From Alphaproteobacteria bacterium (GTDB taxonomy: Bacteria > Pseudomonadota > Alphaproteobacteria > CAAHEQ01 > UBA3637): DNA of 64,000 nt. Below the pieces are notes generated by a model. It ran no database searches, was not told the origin of the DNA, and saw nothing but the letters and a program-made list of their open reading frames with translations. This document shows positions 1 to 9,025 of the stretch, one piece after another. The stretch is taken from NCBI GenBank assembly GCA_015062395.1, contig SUUS01000001.1, forward strand, positions 1-64,000, read 5' to 3'. Each line of letters opens with the position of its first letter. The stretch's first letter is position 1. Position numbers and translations under genes: made by a program.

Positions 1-30
1 CGAAATATCTCTTCATGTGTGGTACTGCCT

Positions 31-116
31 ACGTACAAAACCTTCCAGAGATTCTTCAGCCTAAAGGCTTCAGAATGACGTACAATGACGTGGTCGGTGG
101 ATGACGTACAAAAAAC
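31..116. repeat. Intergenic palindromic repeat fragment
   Basis: A near-palindrome at about 50-76 reads ATTCTTCAGCC-TAA-AGGCTTCAGAAT. It is followed by two copies of ATGACGTACAA (75-85 and 101-111), and the core ACGTACAA also occurs at 31-38. The composition is much more GC-rich than the flanks. It resembles the dispersed 'AGATTCTTC...CAGAATGACG' intergenic repeats of many bacterial genomes; that link is from memory. No second copy was noticed in this window. Confidence 0.5.
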
Positions 117-158
117 AATAGCCCCTTCGCTTACGCTCAATATAAGGCTATTTTTGTT
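117..158 (+). terminator. Rho-independent terminator of an off-window gene
   Basis: AATAGCC (117-123) pairs with GGCTATT (146-152), followed by a T run. The orientation suits a plus-strand transcript entering from the left edge. The long loop may be part of the adjacent repeat. Confidence 0.55.
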
Positions 159-217
159 AATAAAAAGATTAAATTTTTGCATTCCAAAGGAAAAAATAAA
201 ATACGTTTAAGCAGAAA

Positions 218-1645
218 TTAAATTGTTGCAATATGTAGGACGTTTGTATTTCCTTTTTCAGCTAAAGGCATTCCAGCAGTAATAATAACTTCTTGCCCCT
301 TTTTGGCAGATAATATTTTCTGAGCTACTTGACGAGCGACAGGAATAACATCATGTAGGTTTTTGATTAATTTTGTCTTGGCGCTGTGTACTCCCCAAAC
401 CAAAGTTAAACGACGCATTACTTTTTCATCACAGGTTAAATTTAATATGGGGATTCCAGTCCTAGCTCTCGCAACACGTAAAGTTGTTGCTCCTGACATC
501 GAATAACTGACAACGCAAGAAACACTGTTAAGTACTTTTGATACAGTAGGGATTGATGCAGTGATAGCTGATGCAATAGCGTGATCTGGAGGCATAGAAA
601 TAACGTCCATGGATTTTTTATAAAAAGTATCTGCTTCTGTATGTAATATAATTTTTTTCATCATAGAAACAGCTAAAACAGGATATTCTCCAACAGCAGT
701 TTCTCCAGACAACATGACACAATCAACACCATCGTAAACAGCTGTAGCAACATCAGATACTTCAGCTCTGGTCGGTGTTGGATTATGTATCATGCTTTCC
801 AACATTTGAGTAGCAATGATTACAGGCTTTCCTTTTGCACGACAGATTTGAACGATATGTTTTTGTAAAGAGGGTAAGTCTTCTAATGGACATTCCACGC
901 CCAAGTCGCCTCTAGCAACCATTACAGCATCGGATAAATCAACAATTTCTTCTAAATTGTTTAAGGCTGATGGTTTTTCTATCTTCGTAATAATAGATGC
1001 TTTTTCACCAATAATTTTTCGTGCGTTCTTTAAATCTTCTGGTCTTTGTACAAATGATAGAGCAATCCAATCAGCTTCGAGTTCAGTAGCTGTTTTTAAA
1101 TCTTCCAAATCTTTTTTCGTTAAAGCTGAAATGGGTAATGTGACACCAGGAACATTTACACCTTTATGATTCGATAAAACGCCACCTGAAATAACCGTCG
1201 TTATTGCAAAATTATCTCCAAAATCAACGACTTGTAAACGAATTAATCCGTCATTTAATAAAAGGTATGTTCCTTTTTTTAAAGCTTTAAAAATTTCTTT
1301 ATGAGGCAAACAAACTCTTGTTTCATCGCCCAGTTTTTTCTGCATATCCAAACGAAAAGATTGTCCAGCTTTTAATAAAACAGATCCATCTTTAAATTCT
1401 CCAACTCTTAATTTAGGCCCCTGCATATCACAGATTATACCCAATGATTTTCCTAATTTTTTCTCTATACTTCGGATATATTTTACATTTTGGATGTGGG
1501 TTTCTTTTGCACCATGACTAAAGTTCAACCGAAAAAGATTAGCGCCAGCATGAGCCAACTCATTAATCGCGTCTTTTGTTGACGTCGCAGGACCTAATGT
1601 TGCTATAATTTTAGTAAAAGGAAATGCTCTCATCTTAAAATTCAT
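218..1645 (-). CDS. pyk: Pyruvate kinase
   Basis: Cytosolic glycolytic enzyme that transfers phosphate from phosphoenolpyruvate to ADP. Seen: 475 residues, the usual bacterial length; N-terminal KIIATLGPAT and NFSHG; the active-site lysine segment IITKIEKPSAL; MVARGDLGVE; ATQMLESM; and a C-terminal domain near residues 350-475. It is last in a minus-strand group after the epimerase-like gene, whose 3' end it overlaps by 11 bp, so translation is probably coupled. Two in-frame starts (1645 and 1633) are possible; a GAAG precedes the first, so I keep the longer form. With the glucokinase gene at 21 kb it suggests a working glycolytic route. Confidence 0.95.
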   Translation of the reverse strand: MNFKMRAFPFTKIIATLGPATSTKDAINELAHAGANLFRLNFSHGAKETHIQNVKYIRSIEKKLGKSLGIICDMQGPKLRVGEFKDGSVLLKAGQSFRLDMQKKLGDETRVCLPHKEIFKALKKGTYLLLNDGLIRLQVVDFGDNFAITTVISGGVLSNHKGVNVPGVTLPISALTKKDLEDLKTATELEADWIALSFVQRPEDLKNARKIIGEKASIITKIEKPSALNNLEEIVDLSDAVMVARGDLGVECPLEDLPSLQKHIVQICRAKGKPVIIATQMLESMIHNPTPTRAEVSDVATAVYDGVDCVMLSGETAVGEYPVLAVSMMKKIILHTEADTFYKKSMDVISMPPDHAIASAITASIPTVSKVLNSVSCVVSYSMSGATTLRVARARTGIPILNLTCDEKVMRRLTLVWGVHSAKTKLIKNLHDVIPVARQVAQKILSAKKGQEVIITAGMPLAEKGNTNVLHIATI

Positions 1646-2537
1646 TTACTTCAAAAGAAATAACTCCTGTTAGTGTTTCGTCTTTTCCAATACTTTGAAT
1701 GCCACTACCCACAACACCTCTTGCAGCGATATTAAATGCATCTGCCGTCATAGACGTTGGTTCCAAGCAAAAGAAGTTTTTCCGATATGGTGCATAAAGG
1801 GCAAGATGAGAAAATAAATCATCTGTTCTGACCTTTAAAGAGTGTTTATATTTGGGCCATGTAATTTCAGCAGAATTTTCAAATCCTCCAAAACACGTAT
1901 CAAAAACCATTTCATTTAATGGTTTGCTTTCTTTAAAGGACCATTCTTCAGGTGTTCTGTAGGGACGATCTATTGGATCATTTTCGTGATGCCAAACATT
2001 TTTGGTTGAAAATTTTAATTCTACATTTTGTGTTTTGTTAAAGTAAGGATGTAATCCCAAGCCACAAGGCATAGGCATTAATCCTTTATTCGTTAAATTT
2101 AATTCGATGTTTAATGTTTTACCTGTTAAACTATAAACGATTTTAGATTCATAAGAAAAAGGATAACCTTTATCTTTTTCTTTTTCGTGTTTTAAGGTTA
2201 ATACAACCTTTGAAGATGTCGTTTCTCGAACCTTCCATGAACTTTTCCAACCATCCCCATGAATAGGATCTGAAAACAACGGATGATTAAGGGGAACCAA
2301 ACGTTTGATTCCCCAATAAGTAAATTCACCACCTTTAATTCTGAATGCATATGGCAACATGGGAAACATAGACATTCCTAGTACATCTTTTTTGGAAATT
2401 GCCGTTTGTGACGCTGGACGCATAACATCAAAAGCATTTTCAGATTTTGTTCTGAAATAAACTAAAGATGCTCCGCATTCTGGATATACACCTACCTCGA
2501 TAAATTCATTTTCTAGATGAATAATTTTTTCTGTCAT
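1635..2537 (-). CDS. Aldose 1-epimerase family protein
   Basis: A GalM-fold protein of 300 residues, expected to interconvert sugar anomers or bind a related hexose. Seen: the histidine segments HGDGWKSSW (near residue 95) and GLHPYF (near 160), and the late LEPTSM segment whose glutamate matches the catalytic base of the family. It is closer to the YihR/LacX-like branch than to classical GalM as I remember them; the exact sugar is unknown. It lies between the GGDEF gene and pyk on the same strand with short gaps, so a shared transcript with pyk is likely. Confidence 0.85.
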   Translation of the reverse strand: MTEKIIHLENEFIEVGVYPECGASLVYFRTKSENAFDVMRPASQTAISKKDVLGMSMFPMLPYAFRIKGGEFTYWGIKRLVPLNHPLFSDPIHGDGWKSSWKVRETTSSKVVLTLKHEKEKDKGYPFSYESKIVYSLTGKTLNIELNLTNKGLMPMPCGLGLHPYFNKTQNVELKFSTKNVWHHENDPIDRPYRTPEEWSFKESKPLNEMVFDTCFGGFENSAEITWPKYKHSLKVRTDDLFSHLALYAPYRKNFFCLEPTSMTADAFNIAARGVVGSGIQSIGKDETLTGVISFEVNEF

Positions 2538-2549
2538 CTCTAATGTTCC

Positions 2550-3596
2550 TTATTCCTTATGTTGCGCTTGCTCTTTTAAATCTTGAGTTGCTCGTACCAA
2601 CATGGCATCAATAGAATCTTTATCATCAACTTTACCTGCTTGACCAAAAGTTGTTGTGATAAATGCATTACCTATTTCAGTTTTTAAGTTTTGTTCTTGA
2701 ATTTTTAATCGTAAGCGTTCTATTAAAAATGGTACATTTTCAATCGGAGTTTCTGGTAATAAAATTGCAAATTCAACATCTCCAATACGTCCTAAATAAT
2801 CAGAGTCTCTAATAGAATCTTTACAAATTTTAACAGTCTTTTTTAATGCTTCATCACCAAAGCTGTATCCAAATTCTTGTCCCAAAACTCTGAAATGATC
2901 CAACTTTAAAATCAATAAAGATAACGCTCTATCGTATCTGGTTGCACGTTTAATTTCTTTTTCACTAACATCTAAAAATGCAGTTCTGTTTAAAACGCCT
3001 GTCAGAGGATCGATGGACGTTAAATAACGTAATTTTTCTTCCAGTTGTTTACGTCTTGTTATATCAAATCCAACTGAACGAATTTCTACAGGTTCGTTTT
3101 TTTCATCATAAACGACTCGGTTTGTCCACGAAATCCAAACAATAGTTCCATCTTTTTTTATATTTTTAGTTTCAACATCAACATATAATTGAGGATTAAG
3201 TAAAATTTTATCAATTAGAGTTGGTTGTCCACCCAATCTTTTTTTGGGTTCTTGAGCTATTGTTCCCAAGACAGCTTGACCTAGCAACTCTTCTTTTTTA
3301 AAGCCAAAAAATTCTTCTGCATAATCATTGATATAGGTGATTTTACCTTTTTTATTAAATGCGACAATAATGCTTTGAGAATTCGAATCGGTAAAATCTT
3401 CACTAAATTCTGCTTTTTGTTTTTTTAACGTTTCCAGTTCCTTTGTTTGCTTCGCAAAAGAATCGGTTGCACTTTTTAAACTTTTGCAGATGCGAGCATG
3501 TCTTAAGCGCAAACAAGTATATAAAAAGATAAAAAAACACGCGATTGTAGCACAAACAGTTGCGACAATCCAAGCTTCTGAACAATTCACACTCAT
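2550..3596 (-). CDS. Membrane PAS-GGDEF protein with degenerate cyclase site
   Basis: A 348-residue protein with one N-terminal transmembrane helix (about 9-28), a short coiled segment (about 40-66), a PAS sensor domain (about 70-180) and a GGDEF-fold domain (about 190-345). The GGDEF signature reads GDVEF (272-276). The metal/substrate segment reads KLDHFRVLG where active cyclases have DxDxFKxxN, so the first Asp and the Asn are lost. The inhibitory-site motif RxxD is present as RDSD (263-266), five residues before the signature. Inference: not an active diguanylate cyclase, perhaps a c-di-GMP receptor or remnant signalling protein. No EAL or PilZ gene is nearby. Confidence 0.85.
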   Translation of the reverse strand: MSVNCSEAWIVATVCATIACFFIFLYTCLRLRHARICKSLKSATDSFAKQTKELETLKKQKAEFSEDFTDSNSQSIIVAFNKKGKITYINDYAEEFFGFKKEELLGQAVLGTIAQEPKKRLGGQPTLIDKILLNPQLYVDVETKNIKKDGTIVWISWTNRVVYDEKNEPVEIRSVGFDITRRKQLEEKLRYLTSIDPLTGVLNRTAFLDVSEKEIKRATRYDRALSLLILKLDHFRVLGQEFGYSFGDEALKKTVKICKDSIRDSDYLGRIGDVEFAILLPETPIENVPFLIERLRLKIQEQNLKTEIGNAFITTTFGQAGKVDDKDSIDAMLVRATQDLKEQAQHKE

Positions 3597-3678
3597 ATTA
3601 ATCCCCTTTGTTAATCATACTTACGTCAGCTATGTTAATAGATAAAAAAAATTTACGCAACTATTTTTCATCAAAAAC

Positions 3679-3721
3679 TTGACTTTTTTTTATTTTTGTT
3701 GCACTTTATTCGAAAATAAAG
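3679..3721 (+). promoter_or_regulatory. suf operon promoter region with inverted repeat
   Basis: TTGACT (3679-3684) is a good -35, but no strong -10 follows at 17 bp. A perfect 7-bp inverted repeat, CTTTATT-CGAA-AATAAAG (3704-3721), covers the expected -10 to +1 region, with an AAGGA ribosome site just after it. A repressor or activator site for iron/Fe-S control is plausible; the binding protein is not identified. Confidence 0.45.
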
Positions 3722-3734
3722 TTAAGGATTAAAA

Positions 3735-5189
3735 ATGGTTAAAGAAGAAACATTGGCAACAGTTCAGTCTTTAGATGCTGATAAATATAAGTATGGTTTT
3801 GAAACTGATATAGATAGTGAGGTAGCTCCAAAAGGTCTGTCTGAAAATGTGATTTGCTTTATTTCTGCAAAAAAAAATGAACCTGAATGGCTGTTGGATT
3901 TTCGTTTAAAGGCTTTTGAAAAATGGAAGACAATGACAGAACCTCATTGGGCAAAATTAGAATATGAAACGATAGATTACCAAGATTTATACTATTATGC
4001 AGAGCCTAAAAAAACGAAAAATTCTCCAAAATCATTGGAAGAAGTGGATCCAAAAATTTTAGAAACTTATGAAAAATTAGGAATTCCTTTGAATGAGCAA
4101 AAAATTTTGGCTGGCGTTGTGGCTGTTGATGCAATTTTTGACAGTGTATCTGTCGCCACAACCTATAAAGCAAAATTGGCAGAAAAGGGGATTATTTTCT
4201 GTTCTATGGGGGAAGCTGTTCAAAAACATCCTGATTTGGTTAAAAAATATTTGGGAACAGTTGTTCCTTATACAGATAATTTTTTTGCTGCGTTAAATAG
4301 TGCTGTTTTTTCTGATGGTTCTTTTGTTTATATTCCAAAAGGGGTTCGTTCGCCTATGGAATTATCCAGTTATTTTCGAATTAATGCGCGTAACGCTGGA
4401 CAATTTGAGCGTACTTTGATTGTGTGTGAAGAAGATGCCTATGTTAGCTATTTGGAAGGGTGTACAGCACCTCAAAGGGATGAAAATCAACTGCATGCTG
4501 CCATTGTTGAGATAATTGTTATGGACAGAGGGGAGGTTAAGTATTCTACGGTTCAAAACTGGTATCCTGGGGATAAAAACGGTGTTGGGGGTATTTATAA
4601 TTTTGTGACCAAACGTGGAATTTGTCATAATGATGCCAAGTTATCTTGGACACAGGTTGAAACAGGTTCTGCGATTACATGGAAATATCCATCTTGCATT
4701 TTAAAAGGAGATAATTCTGTTGGCGAATTTTATTCCGTCGCTTTAACAAATAATTATCAGCAAGCAGATACTGGAACAAAAATGATACATTTGGGGAAAA
4801 ATACAAAATCAACCATTATATCAAAAGGAATTTCAGCAGGGCATTCTAATCAAACTTATAGAGGTTTGGTAAAAATGGGAACCCATGCAGACGGTGCGAG
4901 AAATTTTTCAAAATGTGATAGTTTGTTGATAGGTTCGACCTGTGGTGCGCATACAGTGCCAGTTCAACAAACAGCAAATAAGACAGCAGTGATAGAACAT
5001 GAAGCTACAACAAGTAAGATTAGCGATGAGCAATTATTTTATGCAATGCAACGTGGTTTAAGTGAAAATGAAGCAGTATCTTTGATTGTTAATGGCTTTT
5101 GTAAGGATGTGATGCAACATCTTCCTATGGAATTTGCAATAGAAGCAGGGCGTTTAATTGGTATTAGTTTGGAAGGAAGTGTCGGCTAA
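3735..5189 (+). CDS. sufB: Fe-S cluster assembly scaffold SufB
   Basis: Core scaffold of the SUF system; with SufC and SufD it builds Fe-S clusters on sulfur delivered by SufS. Seen: 484 residues, full length for the family, ending in the conserved beta-helix core. The segment [19 protein letters not shown] contains the cysteine aligned with the functional C-terminal Cys of SufB. AAGGA lies upstream of the ATG at 3735. It is the first gene of a tight plus-strand operon. No iscR-like regulator is adjacent. Confidence 0.96.
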   Translation: MVKEETLATVQSLDADKYKYGFETDIDSEVAPKGLSENVICFISAKKNEPEWLLDFRLKAFEKWKTMTEPHWAKLEYETIDYQDLYYYAEPKKTKNSPKSLEEVDPKILETYEKLGIPLNEQKILAGVVAVDAIFDSVSVATTYKAKLAEKGIIFCSMGEAVQKHPDLVKKYLGTVVPYTDNFFAALNSAVFSDGSFVYIPKGVRSPMELSSYFRINARNAGQFERTLIVCEEDAYVSYLEGCTAPQRDENQLHAAIVEIIVMDRGEVKYSTVQNWYPGDKNGVGGIYNFVTKRGICHNDAKLSWTQVETGSAITWKYPSCILKGDNSVGEFYSVALTNNYQQADTGTKMIHLGKNTKSTIISKGISAGHSNQTYRGLVKMGTHADGARNFSKCDSLLIGSTCGAHTVPVQQTANKTAVIEHEATTSKISDEQLFYAMQRGLSENEAVSLIVNGFCKDVMQHLPMEFAIEAGRLIGISLEGSVG

Positions 5190-5464
5190 TGGAAAAGGTT
5201 TCTAAAGACATTCTTGAAAAAGCAATTAAAACGTGGGGGACTCATGCTCAATTATTAATGGTTTTAGAAGAAATGAGTGAATTGCAAAAAGAAATTTTAA
5301 AAAATGTCAATCGAGGAAAAGATAATTTGGATGCAATTATTGATGAAACAGCCGATGTTGAAATTATGTTGGAACAATTAAAGTATATTTTCAAAATTCA
5401 AGAACAGGTAAAAGAACGCATTCCTGTAAAGTTAGAAAAAGTAAAAGCAAGATTAGAAGGTTAG
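5189..5464 (+). CDS. MazG-like nucleotide pyrophosphohydrolase domain protein
   Basis: A 91-residue helical protein. EEMSELQKE and, about 20 residues on, DETADVEI form the ExxE...ExxD metal-binding pattern of the all-alpha MazG/NTP pyrophosphohydrolase family. The start codon overlaps the sufB stop (TAATG) and the stop lies 3 bp before sufC, so it is firmly inside the SUF operon. Proteins of this size usually hydrolyse nucleoside triphosphates as dimers or tetramers. A role in Fe-S assembly is not known, and its position may simply reflect co-expression. Confidence 0.75.
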   Translation: MEKVSKDILEKAIKTWGTHAQLLMVLEEMSELQKEILKNVNRGKDNLDAIIDETADVEIMLEQLKYIFKIQEQVKERIPVKLEKVKARLEG

Positions 5465-5467
5465 AAA

Positions 5468-6211
5468 ATGGCACTATTAGAAATCAGAAATTTAAATGCA
5501 GGTGTAGGTGAAAAGCAAATTTTAAAAGACTTTTCTTTTGATATAGAACCAGGTAAAGTTTATGCAATTATGGGTCCTAATGGTTCTGGTAAAAGCACAT
5601 TATCTAATGTTATTGCTGGTAATCCTGCTTATCAAGTTTCAGGTGGTCAGATGTTTTTTAAAGGCAAAGATTTACTTTCTTTAAAGCCTGATGAAAGAGC
5701 TAATGAAGGTATCTTTTTGGGTTTTCAATATCCTGTCGAAATAGATGGCGTATCTTATGCTCAATTTTTAAAGCAAGCCTTAACAAGTAAGCAAAAATAT
5801 CTTGGTGAAAAACCTTTAGATGCAGTAGGCTATATAAAAAGATTAAAAGTTCGTGCACAAGCGTTAGGTGTTTCTGATGAAATGCTTAAACGATCTGTGA
5901 ATGTCGGTTTTTCTGGTGGTGAAAAAAAACGTATGGAAACATTACAGATGGCTTTTTTGGAACCTGATTTTTGCATATTAGATGAAATGGATTCAGGACT
6001 TGATGTGGATGCATTAAAGACGGTTGCTGATGGCGTCAATTTAATGCGTTCTGAAAATCGGTCGTTTTTATTGATTACACATTATGAACGTTTGTTAGAT
6101 TTAATCGAACCAGATGTGATATATATCATGGTTGATGGTCATATTGTTGATAAAGGTGATAAATCTTTAGCTCGGAAGTTGGAAGAAAAAGGCTATGCAG
6201 ACTATAAATAA
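5468..6211 (+). CDS. sufC: Fe-S cluster assembly ATPase SufC
   Basis: The ABC-type ATPase that drives conformational change in SufBCD. Seen in 247 residues: Walker A GPNGSGKST, signature FSGGEKKRME, Walker B CILDEMDSGLD and the switch histidine in LLITHYERLL. These match SufC rather than transporter ATPases. Its 3' end overlaps sufD by 17 bp, implying coupled translation. Confidence 0.96.
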   Translation: MALLEIRNLNAGVGEKQILKDFSFDIEPGKVYAIMGPNGSGKSTLSNVIAGNPAYQVSGGQMFFKGKDLLSLKPDERANEGIFLGFQYPVEIDGVSYAQFLKQALTSKQKYLGEKPLDAVGYIKRLKVRAQALGVSDEMLKRSVNVGFSGGEKKRMETLQMAFLEPDFCILDEMDSGLDVDALKTVADGVNLMRSENRSFLLITHYERLLDLIEPDVIYIMVDGHIVDKGDKSLARKLEEKGYADYK

Positions 6212-6812
6212 AATTATTTCAGCAAACGAAAAAAAGACAGAAGTATTAACTGCTCAAAGTGGTAATATAGATGTTGTTGTTTATGAAAACGCATTTTATG
6301 AATTGTATTTGCTGCAAAATGGTCAGGACTTAAATATAAAGATTCATTTGTTGGGAAAAAATGCTAAATGCGATTTAAAAGCAGTTTATTTATCAACAAC
6401 AAATTCAAACAATACCTTAAAGTTTGATGTAGAACACTCAATACAGGAAACATATTCGCAACAAATAATAAAGGGTGTTGTATCAGGATATGGAAAAGGT
6501 GTTTTTGAAGGTATAATAAGAATGCCACATGGAAGTCAAAAGTGTGAAGGAAATCAAAGTCATAAAGCTTTATTACTCTCTGAAAATGCTTCGGTTGAAT
6601 GTGTGCCTGAGTTAGAAATTTATGCCGATGATGTTAAATGTTCTCATGGTTCGACCGTTGGCAATTTGGATAAACAACAACTATTTTATTTAAATAGCAG
6701 AGGAATTGAAGAAAAAACGGCAAAAAAAATGTTAATAAAAGCTTTTTTATTTTCAGAAATGCCAGATGTTTTTGAAGGTAAAATAGATGAATGGATGTTG
6801 TTAAATGAATAA
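6195..6812 (+). CDS. sufD: Short SufD-like scaffold subunit
   Basis: Partner of SufB in the SufBC2D complex. At 205 residues it is about half the length I expect for SufD (around 400). What is present is the C-terminal beta-helix core and tail, including CSHGSTVGNLD, with the histidine typical of SufD, and LFYLNSRGI. The N-terminal helical region and part of the helix are missing. The ORF starts inside sufC with an overlap, and no frameshifted upstream remnant fits, because sufC occupies that DNA. It therefore looks like a genuine minimal SufD. The next gene, sufS, overlaps its end by 8 bp. Confidence 0.85.
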   Translation: MQTINKIISANEKKTEVLTAQSGNIDVVVYENAFYELYLLQNGQDLNIKIHLLGKNAKCDLKAVYLSTTNSNNTLKFDVEHSIQETYSQQIIKGVVSGYGKGVFEGIIRMPHGSQKCEGNQSHKALLLSENASVECVPELEIYADDVKCSHGSTVGNLDKQQLFYLNSRGIEEKTAKKMLIKAFLFSEMPDVFEGKIDEWMLLNE

Positions 6813-8001
6813 AAACGATTTTCCGATTTTTAAAAATAATCCAGGTTTGGTCTATTTGGACAGCGCTGCATCAGCTCAAAAGCCAAGTTGCGTATTGGAC
6901 GCTATGGATAAATTTTCTCGCAATCATTATGCAAATGTTCACAGAGGGACATATTATTTATCTGAAATGGCAACGATTGCTTATGAAAACGCGCGTCATA
7001 CTGTTGCTGATTTTTTAGAAGTCAAAGATAATGACATTATTTTTGTTCGAGGGGCAACAGAAGGTATAAATTTAATTGCTCAAACTTACGGTAAAACATT
7101 AGAGCGTGGTGATGAGATTTTGTTGTCAGAATCTGAACATCATGCGAATTTAGTTCCTTGGCAAATGTTAGCAGAAGAACGGGGACTTGTGCTAAATTTT
7201 ATTCGAGTTATGCCTGATGGACGTTTGGATATGGATGATTATGCTTCTAAATTATCTGAAAAAACGAAATTAGTTTCCGTCACGCAAATGAGTAATGTTT
7301 TGGGTGTTGAAAATCCCATCGGGATGATTACGCATATGGCACATCAGATAAAAGCTAAAGTTTTAATCGATGGGTGTCAAGGAGTGGTCCATTCTAAAAT
7401 TGATTTAGAAAAGTTAGGTGTGGATTTTTATGTTTTTTCAGGTCATAAAATTTATGGACCAACTGGGATAGGGGTTTTGTATGCGCCATCAGATTTAATG
7501 AATGATTTACCTCCCTGGCAATGTGGTGGAGATATGGTAAAATCTGTGTCTTTGGCTGGTTCTACGTATGTTTCATCTCCTGCACGTTTTGAAGCTGGAA
7601 CGCCTGCTATTATAGAAGCCGTTGGTTTGGCTGCAGCATTGGATTACGTCTCTTCTATCGGTTTTGAAAAAATAAATTTGGCAGAAAGTCAAACAATGTT
7701 AAAATTAAAAACTTATTTAAAAGAAATACCAGATGTTCTTTGTTTGGGAGAAATAGATTTTAAAAAGAACTTGGTCTGTTTTAATTTAAAGGGATTACAT
7801 CCCCAAGATGTTGCAATGATTTTGTCTGAACAGAATATCGCAGTCAGAGTGGGACATCATTGTGCTCAACCAATTACAGAAAGATATGGAGTGACTTCTT
7901 CTATCAGGGCGTCTATTGGTTTATACAACGATGAAGAGGATATAGACAGTTTTGTAATAGCATTGAAAAAGGCGCAAAAAATTTTGGGAGGTCATAAATG
8001 A
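6805..8001 (+). CDS. sufS: Cysteine desulfurase SufS
   Basis: PLP enzyme that removes sulfur from cysteine and supplies it to the SUF scaffold. Seen in 398 residues: the PLP lysine in FSGHKIYGPTGIGVLY, the N-terminal YLDSAASAQKP typical of SufS/CsdA, SESEHHANLVPW, and the catalytic loop cysteine in RVGHHCAQPI. No SufE or SufU gene is in the window, so the sulfur acceptor is unclear. Overlaps sufD by 8 bp and sufT by 4 bp. Confidence 0.95.
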   Translation: MNKNDFPIFKNNPGLVYLDSAASAQKPSCVLDAMDKFSRNHYANVHRGTYYLSEMATIAYENARHTVADFLEVKDNDIIFVRGATEGINLIAQTYGKTLERGDEILLSESEHHANLVPWQMLAEERGLVLNFIRVMPDGRLDMDDYASKLSEKTKLVSVTQMSNVLGVENPIGMITHMAHQIKAKVLIDGCQGVVHSKIDLEKLGVDFYVFSGHKIYGPTGIGVLYAPSDLMNDLPPWQCGGDMVKSVSLAGSTYVSSPARFEAGTPAIIEAVGLAAALDYVSSIGFEKINLAESQTMLKLKTYLKEIPDVLCLGEIDFKKNLVCFNLKGLHPQDVAMILSEQNIAVRVGHHCAQPITERYGVTSSIRASIGLYNDEEDIDSFVIALKKAQKILGGHK

Positions 8002-8444
8002 CAGAAGAACAAAACACGCCAACAACATTATCCGAAGATATTAAAGATAATAATACACAACAAATAATTGCAAAAGAATTGGATTATCATGCCAGGATGG
8101 GTCAACCGTTGCCTGCAGGTTCTGTTATAGCTAAAGAAAGCATGATTATTGAAGCTTTGAAAACAGTTCAAGATCCAGAATTGATGTTGGATGTTTATTC
8201 TTTAGGTTTGATTTATAAAATAGATATTACCCCCAGAGGAGATGTGACAATAGAAATGACATTGACGTCTCCGATGTGTCCCGTTGCTGGTGAAATGCCT
8301 GGAATGGTCGCTTTAGCCGTTTCTAAAGTCCAAGGTGTTGGTGTCGTAAATGTTTTTTTAGTGTGGGAACCCGTTTGGACGCTTGATATGCTGGATGATG
8401 ATTTGAAGTTGGCTTTAGGGATTGACGTTCCTCAACCAGAGTAA
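7998..8444 (+). CDS. sufT: SufT-like MIP18 (DUF59) family protein
   Basis: A small Fe-S maturation factor of the MIP18 family. The domain covers residues 45-135 of 148, with QDPELMLDVYSLGLIY and the conserved TSPMCPVA. The first 45 residues are a polar, Asn/Asp-rich extension, longer than in minimal SufT proteins. The start overlaps the sufS stop (ATGA). It may act in handing clusters to client proteins, as proposed for SufT in other bacteria. Confidence 0.88.
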   Translation: MTEEQNTPTTLSEDIKDNNTQQIIAKELDYHARMGQPLPAGSVIAKESMIIEALKTVQDPELMLDVYSLGLIYKIDITPRGDVTIEMTLTSPMCPVAGEMPGMVALAVSKVQGVGVVNVFLVWEPVWTLDMLDDDLKLALGIDVPQPE

Positions 8445-8453
8445 GGTTTTGTT

Positions 8454-9020
8454 ATGAAAAAGATATTCGGTTTTATTGCTTTATTTTTCTGTTTACTTAT
8501 TCTTCCGTTTATTTTGAGTGCGTATTTTCTTGATTTTTCAGATTTGAGTTCTTCTGAAAGTAATTTAAATGGAGTAATTAAAACCTATTATGATAGTGGT
8601 CATTTGTTTAGTCAAATAACATATAAAAATGGTCTGCGTCATGGAGCAGAAATAATATATCATGAAAATGGGAATGTTTCAAGAACTGCAGAGTATAAAA
8701 GTGATGTTAAAATAGGTGAAGAAAAGACCTATTATAAAAATGGATTATTAAAAAGTCACAGTTTTTATAAAGCAGGATTGAAAGATGGCGAATCTAAAAC
8801 TTTTTATAATGACAATGATTTTTCTAAAAAAGAACCCAGACAACAAGCTTTAGTTATATTTAAAGAAGGTAAAGCAATTCAAGGAAGTTGTTTTAATGTA
8901 ATTACTAATCAAAATATAGAATTTAATAAAGCTCATTTACATAATTTTGAAATTGATATGTCAACACCTTGTGATATTACTCGTACTCGAAAAGTTGAAG
9001 AAGAGGGCGATGATAAATAA
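8454..9020 (+). CDS. MORN-like YwqK-family repeat protein
   Basis: A 188-residue protein with a hydrophobic N-terminal segment (about 5-25), probably a signal anchor or signal peptide. Three MORN_2/YwqK-type repeats follow (YDSGHLFSQITYKNGLRHG, YHENGNVSRTAEYKSDVKIG, YKNGLLKSHSFYKAGLKDG). This repeat is annotated as 'YwqK family antitoxin' in databases, but no partner toxin is adjacent. It sits 9 bp after sufT and may be the last gene of that operon. Probably extracytoplasmic; function unknown. Confidence 0.7.
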   Translation: MKKIFGFIALFFCLLILPFILSAYFLDFSDLSSSESNLNGVIKTYYDSGHLFSQITYKNGLRHGAEIIYHENGNVSRTAEYKSDVKIGEEKTYYKNGLLKSHSFYKAGLKDGESKTFYNDNDFSKKEPRQQALVIFKEGKAIQGSCFNVITNQNIEFNKAHLHNFEIDMSTPCDITRTRKVEEEGDDK

Positions 9021-9025
9021 TTTTC

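Noticed and set aside
8454-9020. Toxin-antitoxin locus based on the YwqK name
   Set aside because: No toxin gene is adjacent, and the protein has an N-terminal export or anchor segment; the name only reflects the repeat family.
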